A stretch of DNA of 64,000 bases from Aricia agestis. Its lineage: Eukaryota > Arthropoda > Insecta > Lepidoptera > Lycaenidae. Below are positions 22,911 to 34,531 of this stretch, piece after piece; the first letter of the stretch is position 1, and every line of letters begins with the position of its first letter. Location: positions 18,906,001-18,970,000 of the forward strand of contig NC_056413.1 of assembly GCF_905147365.1 (NCBI RefSeq), in the 5' to 3' direction. A program made the translations under genes and the position numbers. The notes beneath the pieces were generated by a model that worked only from the letters and a program-made list of their open reading frames with translations, did no database searches and was not told where the DNA came from.

Positions 22911-24861
22911 TGGGAAATAAAGATCTTTAAACCGAATACCAGGTTGTACGTAATAGCCGTGACATTGTGTAGTCAATTAGTTAAACGGCGGGCGTGTTGA
23001 CTGTTGTGTTAGCTGTTAGAGTATAGTGTGTTATACAAACAACCACTCCATAGTCCACATCCAGCGGGCGTCGATGTGTTTGGTCACGATGGTTAGAACT
23101 AGTGATCTAATATTGGTTCGTCAGTTTATGTTGTAGGTGTAAGGTCCTGCACCATCAGATAAATGGTTTCACAGGTGGCTGGTCACTGGTGGGGTTATGT
23201 TACCGGGTCGGAGTACTAACTATTTAGTTATCTGTGGTCGGGGTACGTGTAGTCAATATCAGTCGTTATCAGCTTCCGCTGAGCCTTACCAATCATTTAC
23301 CAACACATTACCCAACCGAATTTCGTCGGCCTGTCATCTGTCCATTGACATGAAACCATTTGTATTGCTCACGAAGCTAAAACAAAGCTAAAACAAACTT
23401 TGTATTAGCTTCATGGTATTGCTAGTACATCAACTGTAGCCTACAACTGCTCTCTATGACCAAAGTGGACAGGCGACGATCGTGTAGAGCAAACTCGTCA
23501 ATGATTGCTCATGTTCGCGCAACACGCAACGCAAAGAAAGGTCTTTATATTTTAACCTTCCTAATACTCGAGAGTATAGAGATATTTGTGCTTAAATTTA
23601 ACCACCTAATAGTAATACGTTCGACGTTCGTATAATCTGTAATCGTATCATCCCAAGCGAGTCTTGTGCTCGATACTTTCATTGCTGCGCCCCGCCGGGG
23701 TGCGGGGTGCGGGGGTGAGAGAAGGGGTGTGGCGGGGTGAAGCGGGGTGACAGTTCAAGACGATCCCTTTTCTCGATAGTCATTTGTCACTTGTCAGTCA
23801 CCTCCACACACAGCGATACATGAAGCTGCTGCTCGACACCCTACTCCGTATTTGATTGGGTTTTCAAATCCTCGATACGGCTCCCATTATAATATAATTG
23901 TTATACGATACGTCACTATACTATAGCTAGGCCAACGAGTACAAAGAAATTCGGCCCTCGACCTATCGCTACTTATATCTTTCGCTCAAGCTCAAATACC
24001 TTAGTAGGACAACTTTTATGTGTTCGGTTCGAATAAAACAAAAAAATCTGTATTCGGTGACTGTATAAACATAGGCCTAGACTACTAGATGACGCCCGCA
24101 ACTCAGTTACACCAAAATTCGTTTATCCCGCGGGGACCGTACATTTTCCCAGAAAAGAAAATGTATCATAAGTCCTTTATTTTAATTTTAAATAATATTA
24201 GTATGGGTATAAAAATTACGGAAAATCAAGTAGGGAATGAATCTACTTGAACTGCAATTTTAGAGCTCGTTGGTAAATATTATGTATGTATCAGTAGAAT
24301 GGAATTATCAGTAGAAGTTATATCACTCGCACGTAGATCACCTGCACGTACTGAAGTGTAATCTAGTCGGCCGCGTCCTCGCGACCCGCTAATACCACAT
24401 CCACATTACAACCAATTCTGTCAGCGAACCTCGTTACTCGATTCATTCGTCACATTCTGTTGAGGTTACTTTTGTGTAAGTCTCCCCTCCTTTCACATAA
24501 AAGGCGTCAATTTGACACACCTGATGAAGATTTTATATCGAAATCGGTCGTGTATTAATTTGTTAATTATTATTCAGTTATAGTGCCAGAAGATAGTGAT
24601 CTATTACTATTTACAATTAAACACGATCTTCCACAAATAACTTACAAGACGTACAATTAAAAACATGACCTATATAATAATAACATACATTCAAGTAATT
24701 TATTGGGATTCGGGTACTAAAATTGTAATAGTTGTGATCGCGGCAGTCGGCAGTCGGCAGTCGGCACTCATTACAATACAATGAGTATGACGTCAATCAC
24801 TGCCACGTATCAGTGCGGCCGATGTAGTCAAAATACTTCATCACCAAAATAACTATTGACC
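22911..24861. other. Noncoding DNA, no feature recognised
   Basis: Mixed composition, with a G-rich stretch at about 23690-23745 and a short GGCAGTC repeat at 24741-24768. No coding or RNA gene is supported. Confidence 0.45.
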
Positions 24862-25318
24862 AAGAGCCTGCGATGGTCATTGGTCATACCTTCCCCTATT
24901 TCGTAAAGCTGAAAGTTTACCTAAAGTTTACATAAGCTATATTCTTCGCGGTAAGTGTAGGAATCTCGTCTTCCAGTGCCGGAAATAATACTTGACAGTT
25001 GCTTCCCACTGCTAGACACCCAGTCTAATACTTTTATGAAGTTTAAGGGTGTCTGGCAGCTGTCAAAAATGTCCGGCACTGGAAGACGAGATCCCTCCCT
25101 TTACCGCGAAGAATATTAGATATGAAATTGAGCTTTACTCAATGATATTCTACCATATAATATCATTGGCTTTACTCTTTCTGGAAGTTCAGGATACCTC
25201 CTAAAGAAACCGCGGCGGAAACTCCATAGTTGCTGGTCTTTCTAAGCTCTGTAAAGGTCACAAACAGGTAAACATTCAGCTTTACGAAACGGAGGACGGT
25301 CTGGCATCGCAGGCTCTT
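24862..25318. mobile_element. Outer foldback MITE
   Basis: AAGAGCCTGCGATG at 24862 is inverted at 25305-25318. The arms match imperfectly for about 57 bp, through a TTTCGTAAAGCTGAA segment. A second foldback sits inside it. No coding capacity. Confidence 0.65.
24938..25117. mobile_element. Inner foldback MITE nested in the outer one
   Basis: ATATTCTTCGCGGTAA at the left is inverted at the right end. Inside these ends, CTCGTCTTCCAGTGCCGGA is inverted as TCCGGCACTGGAAGACGAG. The arrangement inside another foldback suggests a later insertion. Confidence 0.65.
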
Positions 25319-25389
25319 ACTCTACTATTATTTTGCTGTAACTTAGCAACTTTTCTTTACTGAAAAACAATCGTACTGACTGTAAGGGA

Positions 25390-25591
25390 TATAACTCACC
25401 GGGAAGCCAACGCGACGTAGCCAGTGATGTTACCATCGCAAATCGCAACGTCCAAGCAACGTCTAGCGTCTCTACATCGCAGCAGAGCGGTGTTTTTCTT
25501 AAAGTTAAGTTTAAAAACAGCGCTTGCAGCGACGTAGAGGTGACCTGGTAATGTCACTGGCTACGTCGCGATGGCGTCCCGGTGAGTTATA
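25390..25591. mobile_element. Foldback MITE
   Basis: TATAACTCACCGGGA at the left is inverted at the right. The arms continue through GCGACGTAGCCAGTGA with few mismatches. TA at each outer edge could be a target duplication. About 200 bp, with no coding capacity. Confidence 0.7.
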
Positions 25592-25648
25592 GCTCGCTCA
25601 CAAGACGAAGCGAAATGTAGAGCAAAAGTAGTTCGACACCGCCCCTTG

Positions 25649-25800
25649 ATTCAGACCGCAACGCGACGCGTAGATGCATTTCTAAATTTGTATGGATTTG
25701 ACAGATTCGCAAGACGTCTGACGCAATTGAAATTTGTCAAATCCATACAAATTTATGCCGCGCCGCGCCTCGCCTCGTCGCGTTGCGTTGCGGTCTGAAT
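25649..25800. mobile_element. Short foldback MITE
   Basis: ATTCAGACCGCAACGCGACG is inverted at the right end with small differences. A second internal stem is formed by AATTTGTATGGATTTGACA and its complement. About 150 bp, noncoding. Confidence 0.75.
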
Positions 25801-28654
25801 TGATCCTAATGTAGCCCGCAGAGATGTAGGTTGTCACTATGATGACACTAAAATATAATGCAAGGTGTAATTAAATATAATAAGTAAAAGGAGACATAAC
25901 GACCCAGGAGTTTATGCTAATACACAGATATAGAATGGATGATGTCGGTAGAACGCACGGTCCGTTTCATTAACTTTACCGGTTTTGTTTCAGCAAACAT
26001 TTATCGCTTACTACATTTGATAACTTGTGCTGGCGTATGTACGAAAATATTTCGATTAAAGTAGTCAGGTTTTATCACAATATTGTACGCAAATCAACCT
26101 AATATAACAGTCACGATAAGTTTTGTCGGCAATTATTTCAAACTTCCTGTCGAAGTTCGGGATCCGGTATGTATCACATTGGTTCTTTTCAATATTCCCC
26201 GGGTTTCTGTGATCAGTCTACTGGTAGTAATGTCTCGCAAAATACATTTCGCCGTTTCCCGTTCACAGTTGACATGGGTGTAGTTCGCACTCATAATAGT
26301 TCCACGTTCCGACGAAGGCCGGCGACCGCTTCTGATGGGTTCGATCAGTGAGCACGGGTTCCGCATAATCGTAACGTTATCAAATAGGTACAACACAATA
26401 TGTTCATCCCTCTGTTCCCCAAACGTCCGACAGTTCTCGTAACTGCAGTTGTACTCTCCAAAATCATCTTTTTTTACAATAAGATTAAACAGATCTGAGA
26501 GTTCTAAGTATAAGAATAAGAATTCTTTTACGAGTATATTATCAAAATCGCGTTTATTTATTATTATGATGAATCCCGAAGAAGATTTGTCTTTGTTCGG
26601 ATCTCTCGAGGGAATATAAATAGTTCTTTGGTGAGTTTGGGCCGGTCGAGTTCCTTTATTATTGTTGCTGGCTCGTGTATATCTCATGAGGCAGGCACCG
26701 GACAGTATATCGTGTCTAGTAAAGTGAATCCTTTGCTTTCATACTTGAATAAACTTCAGTTCAATAAACATTCAAGGTTTCGTTTGTTTCGTTCAGTTTT
26801 CTAGTTTATTTCAGATGAAGATTACTAAGTCGAAGCAGATGCATCTATGAAGCGACTAAAATAGAATACCACATATTTTGTTGTGATAAAAAATACAGAA
26901 ATGAAACTGATTTATTGCGATAATTACAGCAAAATTGGTTTTAAACGCTATCTGCGGAGTTATAATCTGCGGGATGGGCGTCACACTCTTACGTCTGTTA
27001 CGACTGTTAACGATAACAGTTATTACACCCCCTGCCCCTACCCCCGTCACCCCGCACACCGCGCCCCCCTCACCAAAACGCCTTCCGGCAGCAAGTTACG
27101 GCCGCAATTAAAACACGAAAGTACACCGTCTCTCCTTAAACGTTTTGGAGCTCCTAAAAGTTCAGCACCCGTTTACAATTAAACAATGCAAATTTAAATA
27201 ATATTTGATCGTACTCGTTCATAATTTTCAATCTTAACGCTCTCGCGATTCACAATCGCACAGAGCAGTTTGGGCTGTGGGCAGTGCATGAAATGTAAAA
27301 CATGAGCTGTAAACTTATTATACTCTATCGAGATCTTAATGAGCTGATTTATGAAAAGACAGTAGTAAAATAGAGTCGGTGCAGCATTGTGTGCGACTTG
27401 TGCAGACGCCAGACAGTGTGTGCACAGAGCAGCTAAGAGGCTCGATATTGAAGCCTTAAAATGTTCAATAAATTGCCTATACATACATAAAGTAAACTGT
27501 AAAATAATATTACATAATATTATGTGTAATTTACTACGAATAATACTTGCATTTATACGAGAAACGTGACCGTCGAAGTGAAAATTGAAAACTATTTTCG
27601 CAATGTCCATACTCAGCAGTTTGCATAATTCTTACGTCTATATAGAATCCCGTTTGGATATTACGAAGATAATATGACGTGGATATTATGTGGATACGTG
27701 GTCGGCGATTATACCGTGACCGTGACCGGTGTGCGGCTGTGCCTTGTGACGTGGGACTTGGGAGTCTTGGGACGCGCTCAAAATTATCACTTGTAGCCTG
27801 TAGGAGAGTAGAGGCTCACGGACAAAGTGGGATTGCCCTGGATATTATTATGTCTCGATGTGAAGCTAGCATAATTTGACCCTCGCCGCAAATTGAATCG
27901 GAGAACAAACAAATTATATCATACTGTTATATTATCAACTATATCATACGGCGAGGGCGAGCCCCGGGTGGCCGCCGGCCGGGTCCCGCCGCCCGGCCGC
28001 CGCACTCTCACCCGGCGACAGCCCTCTTTGATGTTATATCGTATGAAACACACATTAGCGGTGTCTACGTCATGTAAAACGACAAAAATCATTTGCCAAA
28101 TTATTAGTATAGTATTATAAACAATAAAAAAGTTTTATTCGAATCGGTAGCGGGATAGTGTTTGTTTGATTAAGATTAAATATAGTATAGTTGACGAGTG
28201 GAGCAGATTTCGAAGCTAGACAGTAGCGGGTGCTCTCATTTTTGTACATTGCCATATGCGGGCAATAAACATACCTGACCGGGGCACGGAGGGGGAGTGG
28301 GAGAGGGGGGTAAACGGGGTACAATGATTATATCGTCCTCTGCGTTTAGTGTCCCCGGTTTACGTTCGCAGATAGACCACGTTCATTGAAATTTTACGAC
28401 TGTCTACAACTGTTTGATGTTTTTTATTGCACTGTACATACAGATTACATACTCACATTAAACCGTAGCCGTGTGCGTGTGCCTCATATTTATGTATATT
28501 GAAATTACTAATTACTGCCATCAGCATTCATTCATCGTCTATAATATTCTAAAGACTATATTATTATAGTGTAAGCCGCTAGGACCATGGGAATAAAATG
28601 TTTTGAGTTTTCCAGTGGTTCGATCTATTTTCGAATTGACAGTGAAAAAAAACC
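25801..28654. other. Noncoding DNA with one unexplained frame
   Basis: No repeat was recognised. GC-rich blocks occur near 27010-27080 and 27945-28020. The only long frame is at 26133-26687 on the minus strand, listed separately. Confidence 0.4.
26133..26687 (-). other. 184-codon open frame of unknown status
   Basis: An ATG-initiated frame longer than expected by chance in this DNA. The product is basic at its start (MRYTRASNNNKGTRPAQ) and has a short hydrophobic patch (FLFLYLELSDLF) and scattered cysteines (YNCSYENCRTF). I recognise no domain, signal peptide or splice signal. It may be a decayed transposon fragment or chance. Plus-strand DNA at 26740-26790 has AATAAA twice, which would suit a transcript end on the other strand. 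Confidence 0.2.
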
Positions 28655-29223
28655 GGCCAAGTACGAGTTGGACTCGCCCATGAAGGGTTCCGCAGCAGCA
28701 TTAAGGTTTATTTTTATGAAATTAAAAGGTTTTTGATTAATTTTTATATTTCAGTTGATGTAATGAAAGTTAATTTAATGTTTACCATTTATGACGTATA
28801 AAAAAATCTACTTGCTAGATCTCGTTCAAACTAATTTTCGTTGGTAGTTTTTATAGTAATGTACATAATATATTTTTTTAGACTTATAATGCGCCTACTT
28901 TAGAAGTTAGAGGGGGGGGGACACACATTTTACCACTTTGGAAGAATGTCTCTCGCAAACTGTTCAGGCTAGAAAAAAATTATATTAGAAACCTCAATAT
29001 GATTTTTAAAGAGCTATCCATAGATACCCCACACGCATATGTTAGATGAAAAAACATTTTTTTTTGTTTCAGTTGTACCTATGGGGACCCCTAAAATTTT
29101 TGATAATTTTTCTATTTATGTATCAAAATCTTAATGCGGTTCACATAATACATCTACTTACCAAGTTTCAATAGTATAGCTCTTATAGTTTCGGAGAAAA
29201 GTGGCTGTGACATACGGACGGAC

Positions 29224-29259
<36 letters not shown>

Positions 29260-29387
29260 GGACGGACAGACGGACAGACGGACAGACGGACAGACGGACA
29301 GACGGACAGACGGACAGACGGACAGACAGACATGACGAATCTATAAGGGTTCCGTTTTTTGCCATTTCGCTACGGAACCCTAACTAG
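28655..29387 (+). repeat. CCGGCCAAG-family repeat, diverged long copy
   Basis: Starts with A-rich DNA and CCGGCCAAGTACGAG, then AAGGGTTCCG. It ends in a long GACAGACGGACAGACG microsatellite (about 29217-29332) and GGGTTCCGTTTTTTGCC with CTACGGAACCCTA. The last GGGTTCCG and CGGAACCC form a terminal stem. Internal sequence differs widely from the 50-60 kb copies, so this is an older subfamily. The minus-strand frame across the microsatellite is meaningless. Confidence 0.7.
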
Positions 29388-30074
29388 CACAAATCCGGTT
29401 ATTTTATAACGTAACAAGAGTATCGTAAGACAGCACGAGTCAAGGCGCTATCGATTGTAGCTGTGCAGTGTGCATGTTCGCAGCTGAACTTTGAAATCAA
29501 TCAAGCGAATGGAATGAACTGTAGTTTACATGACAGTCTCGCTGCTACACGCGGCCAGTCACCTCCACACCTCCACACCGCTCTACACGAGAGTTTTACA
29601 CTCGCTATAAAAGCACATCGCTGCCAGAACACTCGAATATTGTATCAGCTTCAAGTTTAAACTGCACGAAGTGAGCGGGAGCTGACTGAGTCAAGTCAAT
29701 AAAATTTTACCGCTCTATCGATTATATTTTTAACAATTCGGAGGTCACTTTCTTGACGCAGGTCCGGCAAACGTAGTTTTAATATGCAATAAACTATCCG
29801 ATTTATACAAAACGAAAATTTGTTTTTTGTACGAGCGTTTTAGTAAAAATTGTGTCAACGGCGCACGATCCGACTAATTTAGTTTATAAATATTCATAAT
29901 CTATAATACCGCGCCGGGCCCGTGTCGGCACATTGTAATTACTTCTTATGTTTATATAAACAAGCTAATAAATAATGTATGGTGTCTATGATAGTCTTTT
30001 CTGGGTGCAGAACACGGCATTAAATAGAAATGGCACGCAGCGTGCACCGCCTCCTGTCGTGCTTTGGCCTATTT
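29388..30074. other. Noncoding DNA
   Basis: A TATAAAAG box-like string at 29606 is the only promoter-like signal, without a matching initiator. No gene is supported. Confidence 0.4.
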
Positions 30075-30345
30075 TTAGGGTTCCGTACCCAAAGTTACTG
30101 AGACTTCGATGTCTATCCGTCTGTCTGTCTGTCTCCAGACTGTATCTCAAGAACCGCTGTGGCTACACTTCTGAAATTTTTGACAGTATATTTCTGTTGC
30201 CGCTATAGCAACAAATACTAAAAACAAAACAAAATTAATATTTAAGCGGGGCTCCCATACAAAGAACACAATTTTTGCACTATTTTTGCTCTATACGGAG
30301 CCTTTCGTGCTCGAGTCCAACTCGCACTTGACCGATTTTTTTAAA
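30075..30345 (-). repeat. CCGGCCAAG-family repeat, short copy
   Basis: Inverted orientation: begins TTAGGGTTCCGTACCC, has a CCGTCTGTCTGTCTGTC tract, and ends GAGTCCAACTCGCACTTGACC with a T run. At about 270 bp it lacks much of the usual interior. Confidence 0.7.
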
Positions 30346-31619
30346 ACAGATGTTAACTTTGCCTCACTTTTCCCCACTAATGCCAATGTCTGTTTCCGTT
30401 TTTCGAAAAGAAAACTGACATAACCTAAATAACACTGTTTACAAAATATATTATATTCCCTGTTACTTACAAAAATTTGATATCGCGTATACTTTTTTGA
30501 AAAGAAAAGAAAAATGAAAAAGTTATTACAGACGTATTGGTTATAATTTATCATATTTATTATTAATAAAGTATTATTTATTTTAGTTACTTTATACATG
30601 TATGTTTGGTTCATTAAATAAATAAATAAAAAATGTCTTAAGAACATAAAACGGAGCCATTTTTACGAGTTATTATCGAAACATCGACGCATAGACCGAA
30701 GCCATACGTATGTATGGCTTCGGTCTATGCGTCGAATTTCGTCCGCCAATTATATATTTTTTGTGGCTGTTTCTATTTATATCTACCTATATTTTAAATG
30801 TAGATATCGTTTTTTGTGATTCGCGTTTCGATTATATTCATATTCATATTTATTTGCTCAAAAACATAAAAATATGGTAGCGTTTAAACATCGGCCGGTA
30901 GAACAAATATTATATTTTAACTAAAATTTGTGTATTAACTCGTCGAATACTACTGAAACTATCTAATCTCTTTAACATGGCAGTGAATATAATTTTAACC
31001 GCTAGTGTACTGTTAAGTGTTAACGTTGTCACTGTAATGTTGTTATTAGTAAAGAATTCATATACGGAATTCATTTTAGACACAGTTTGCATTCTACTCT
31101 AGTAGAGTTTGTGAAATCGTCAAATTGCCTCATACATTGTCAACACTATAGAAAAGATTTTTAACTATTTAAAAGTTCATAACATGGTGTTATTATTCTG
31201 ATAAGAAACGATGTTTATGGCCATATAACATGCAGTTCTGCTTTTTAGCCATCACCACAGAATTTAAATTAGTAGTACCAACCATCACCTACCTCACGTA
31301 CCTAACTCCTACCACACGTAACATCATAATATAATACATATAATATAATATCTACCATCTACTATGCATTGTGACGTGTTTGCGGAAATATTGATCGTAA
31401 TAAACACAAATGCGGGCGAATTTCAGGAAAACTGACACTTTAGCGTCGTCGTAAATCCGTGAGGTCGAAAGAGACGTTCCTTCTCATTTTGTTTTAATTT
31501 ACGACGCGGAGGTGTAAATATTATGTTCGTGTGTCACGGTGTGTCATGTGGCTCCTCTTACATCGTAAATTGTTATATTTTTAGGAAAAATATTGTGTTT
31601 AATTTCGTTTTTTGTTATC
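30346..31619. other. Noncoding AT-rich DNA with one perfect hairpin
   Basis: Apart from the hairpin at 30684-30735 no feature was recognised. Two minus-strand frames (30291-30647 and 30910-31092) are low-complexity AT-rich translations. Confidence 0.4.
30684..30735. repeat. Perfect 24-bp inverted repeat, 4-nt loop
   Basis: Positions 30684-30707 are the exact complement of 30712-30735 across GTAT. The arms contain GCATAGACCGAAGCCATAC. Such perfection implies a recent foldback, a hairpin RNA, or a minimal inverted-repeat remnant. Confidence 0.7.
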
Positions 31620-32994
31620 TATACTTTAATATTATATAGCGAAAGAGTTTGTATGTTTGTTTAAACGCGCTTAATTCAGGAACTACTGGTCCGATTTGAT
31701 GAATTCCTTCAGTTTTATTTAGCCCATTTATCAAGAAATGCCATAGGCTATATCGTCGTATCCTACGAATAAGGGCGCTGTTGCAAAAACCCTACTTTAC
31801 AGGAGGAGGTTTTTTGTGTTTATTTCAAAATATTGTTAGACAACCTTTAGAAATTAATTATGAAATTATCGCATAACTACGTAGCGGTTCCTATGAAATG
31901 TTGAATGAGACGTTTAATTTGATATTTCGGGTAGATTTGTCCCTTATTTCTTTTTTCGGCGGAGTAAAATAAGTCTCATCAGACACAAGTAACGTTATGC
32001 CTTTTTTGTGCGGATTCAACGGGGTCTTAAGAGCATTTGTGTCTTTTTGGTGATCATTATCAAAGAATTTCCTTTTTAAAACCACATTGAAAAATCGGCC
32101 AAGTGCGAGTTGTACTCGCGCACGAAGGGTTCCGTACGATTATACAATAAAAATAGCCAAAAATGTGTGTTTTTTGTATGAGGGCCCCCCGTAATTTTTT
32201 AATTTATTTCAATTTTGTCGTCAATTATTATTAAAGTATACCTAAATACAACGGAACATTTCAAAAGCTCACCTGCTATTATTGACATGGAGCAAAAAAT
32301 AGCAAAAAATCACGTTTGTTGTATGGGAGACCACTTAAATATTTAATTTAATTTAATTTTTTTCAGTATTTATTGTTATAGTGGCAGAAGATATACTTAA
32401 TCTGTGAAAAGTTCTTGAGATAGAGCCTGGAGACAGACGGACGGACAGACATACATCGAAGTCTTATTAATAGGGTCCCGTAACCTTTGGGTACGTAAAC
32501 CAAAAAAAAAAACAATATAAATAGGCATATGGAAAAAAACATAATTACATTAAAATTAATAATATGGAACGTTTTATAATATTAATTCTTAACCCTGAAA
32601 GCAATCACAATAACTATTGGTTTCCTTCAATTTGTAAAAATAAAATATAACAGTGAAGGCTGATTTTATAAGGTTATAGATAATGAGCTGCCGATTTCGA
32701 TTTTGCAATAAAAATAAAAAGCCATAGTGACCAGGGCGCCCTTATTCGTAGGATACGACGATATTTTATCATGCTAATACTAATACAAGCGAAGAAATAG
32801 AGGAAAATGTGGAAGAAACGGGGGAAATTATTTGAAATTGCTTATTATCTTAAGAACTACTGGAGACATTTTATGTTATTTGGCATACATGAAGAATAGA
32901 CCACGTGAAGGGACAATGGCTATTTTTTGCGGATAAATGTACGGTTTCCGTGAAATTCCTAAATTACGCAGGCGGAGCCGCGTGAAACATCTAG
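31620..32994 (+). mobile_element. Helitron-like element with nested insert
   Basis: The left part has GCGAAAGAGTTTGTATGTTT, then GGAACTACTGGTCCGATTTG and GCCATAGGCTATATCG, a layout I associate with lepidopteran Helitrons. The right end has the stem GCGGAGCCGC and terminates ATCTAG before a T (32991-32994). A CCGGCCAAG-family repeat interrupts it at 32090-32512. A 28-bp sequence is present in inverted form at 31751-31778 and 32736-32763. The exact 5' end is uncertain. Confidence 0.5.
32090..32512 (+). repeat. CCGGCCAAG-family repeat nested in Helitron
   Basis: Starts AAAAATCGGCCAAGTGCGAG with GAAGGGTTCCGTACG. Ends with a CAGACGGACGGACAGACAT tract, AGGGTCCCGTAACC and GGGTACGTAAACC followed by an A run. 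About 420 bp, diverged from the young copies. Confidence 0.7.
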
Positions 32995-33386
32995 TTATGT
33001 AATAAAAACTATGTAAGCATGTTAATACGTGATGCGTAGTAATGGCATGCGTTAGTATGTAGTCTGCCGGAGCACCATTCATCACTGGCGATCGTTTATC
33101 TTGTACAGTGTACACACACAACGTACTACACATTTATACATATACACACACTTCGCACTAGCACATGTAGTGAATGATGACACACTACAAATATACACCG
33201 TAGCTTAACTCTGTCGTGTCCTTGAAATCTTTTAAATTGTGTCTCAGGTGTTGCGAAAATTCAATGCGTCTGTGTTAGACGCAGTTTATACGCGAGCGCG
33301 GTATTACAGTAAGTTGCTCCATTCGATATTACATCTCTATCATCAATTCACACATTTAGACATTTCCCTGTTCGTATTCAGTAGAA
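32995..33386. other. Noncoding DNA
   Basis: Unique-looking sequence with a CACACA-rich stretch near 33110-33150. No gene was recognised. Confidence 0.4.
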
Positions 33387-33563
33387 TTACTCTATAATAT
33401 TTTTGGGTACATTCTTTTTCGCCTCAACTTGGCCTTTGATCTCAGCTTTGTGCTTCACTTGTATGAAAGCATCTTCGTCTGGCTTAGTTTCCGAGAGTGT
33501 CAAGTTGGCACTCTCGGCAACTAAGTCATTATTTTGAAAGAATTCATTGAAATCTAAAGTTAT
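33387..33563 (-). CDS. Putative 3' terminal coding exon, unidentified
   Basis: On the minus strand an open frame of 58 codons runs from directly after an acceptor-like TTTCAG (33564-33569) to a TAA at 33387-33389. It encodes an acidic and lysine-rich peptide beginning ITLDFNEFFQNNDL, with SETKPDEDAFIQVKHK near the middle and KKNVPKNIIE at its end. There is no internal Met and a stop lies two codons upstream, so it could only be read as a downstream exon. G/C third positions are more frequent than in the flanks (for example AAG, CAC, GTG, GAC, GCC). The pyrimidine tract before the acceptor is weak. I do not recognise the protein, and chance or a decayed element remains possible. Confidence 0.25.
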   Translation of the reverse strand: MTLDFNEFFQNNDLVAESANLTLSETKPDEDAFIQVKHKAEIKGQVEAKKNVPKNIIE

Positions 33564-34476
33564 CTGAAATCATCTAGTACGAAGATGATCTACTGTTTAT
33601 TTTTTACGCTGCGGCGGTGCAGTGTAGTGAGGCGAACATGCCCACCCCGGGGAGTATTTATATCTGACACGTTACACATGTAATATACAAAATACACATA
33701 CGATAAAAATATTATGTACCGAGTAACGCTACGCAACATTTAAATACGATATAAATAATATAAAAAGCTCTACCATGACTAGTCTGTACCGAACGTAGAG
33801 TTCGTTAATTGCATTATAATTTATAAGCAATACAGGCATACAGGATGTTCGGTTTTGTCAGGTAGGTACTTTTTTCTTCTTCTTTATTATGGCCGACTAA
33901 GTAAGTTGTGAATGCCAGAATAATAGTCAGTTAGCTCTCTCGACAGGTACTTACAGAGCCGGCCTCTAGATGATCAATTGTATTGTGCAATCGCTTTAAT
34001 TTTATTGAACAGTTTATTTGACGATTAGATTGTTGCTTGTCTAAGGCCCCGCAAATGGCGCAGGCGGCCCAATTATACACAAACGAGATAGTTATATGTA
34101 TAATATTATATTGTCTAGCTCTAGCTTTGTCGCGTGTTGGATTAAGGATTTCAAGAGGAAGGAGTAAAAGGATTAAGATTATGTTTGGTACAAAAGTTGG
34201 AGATATTTTATGAAAAATCTTATTAACAATGAAAAAAAGTTTATTCATTAGCAATATACTACTAGTAGCGGACAATTATTCATCTATGATATTATAATAT
34301 GTTAATTGTTGTCCTTCATATATCCGCGGGTGGGATCTGGAGACCTGAAACACAGAGCCTGGCTCCAGAGCCAGGATAGCCCTCACACTCGAATCCAATT
34401 TAATATAATCTTTATATTAAATGCACTGTGTTAAAAGTTGTGTGAAAAATAAATAATTTTTAACTTTTTTTTTCAG
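33564..34476. other. Noncoding DNA
   Basis: No repeat or gene recognised. A short stem (CCTGGCTCCAGAGCCAGG) is at about 34358-34375. The end is a T-rich tract leading to the acceptor at 34475-34476. Confidence 0.4.
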
Positions 34477-34531
34477 TGCTACAATTCTCAATCACGCTAC
34501 TGAAGTTTTATGAGTTTGAAACTAAAGTCAA
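34477..34531 (+). CDS. Putative 55-nt internal exon, unidentified
   Basis: A long T tract ending TTTCAG precedes it, and GTGAGT follows at 34532-34537; both are strong splice signals. One frame is open across the 55 bases: two bases, then 17 codons (LQFSITLLKFYEFETKV), then two bases. The other two frames have stops. A flanking exon of the same gene was not found, and the peptide matches no family I can name. The gene, if real, would run on the plus strand with introns covering much of this window. Confidence 0.3.

Noticed and set aside
29183..29365. Cys/Ser/Val repeat protein on the minus strand
   Set aside because: Pure translation of the GACAGACGG microsatellite inside a repeat.
29606..29650. 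TATA-box promoter (CTATAAAAG)
   Set aside because: No TCAGT-type initiator at the right distance and no coding sequence downstream.
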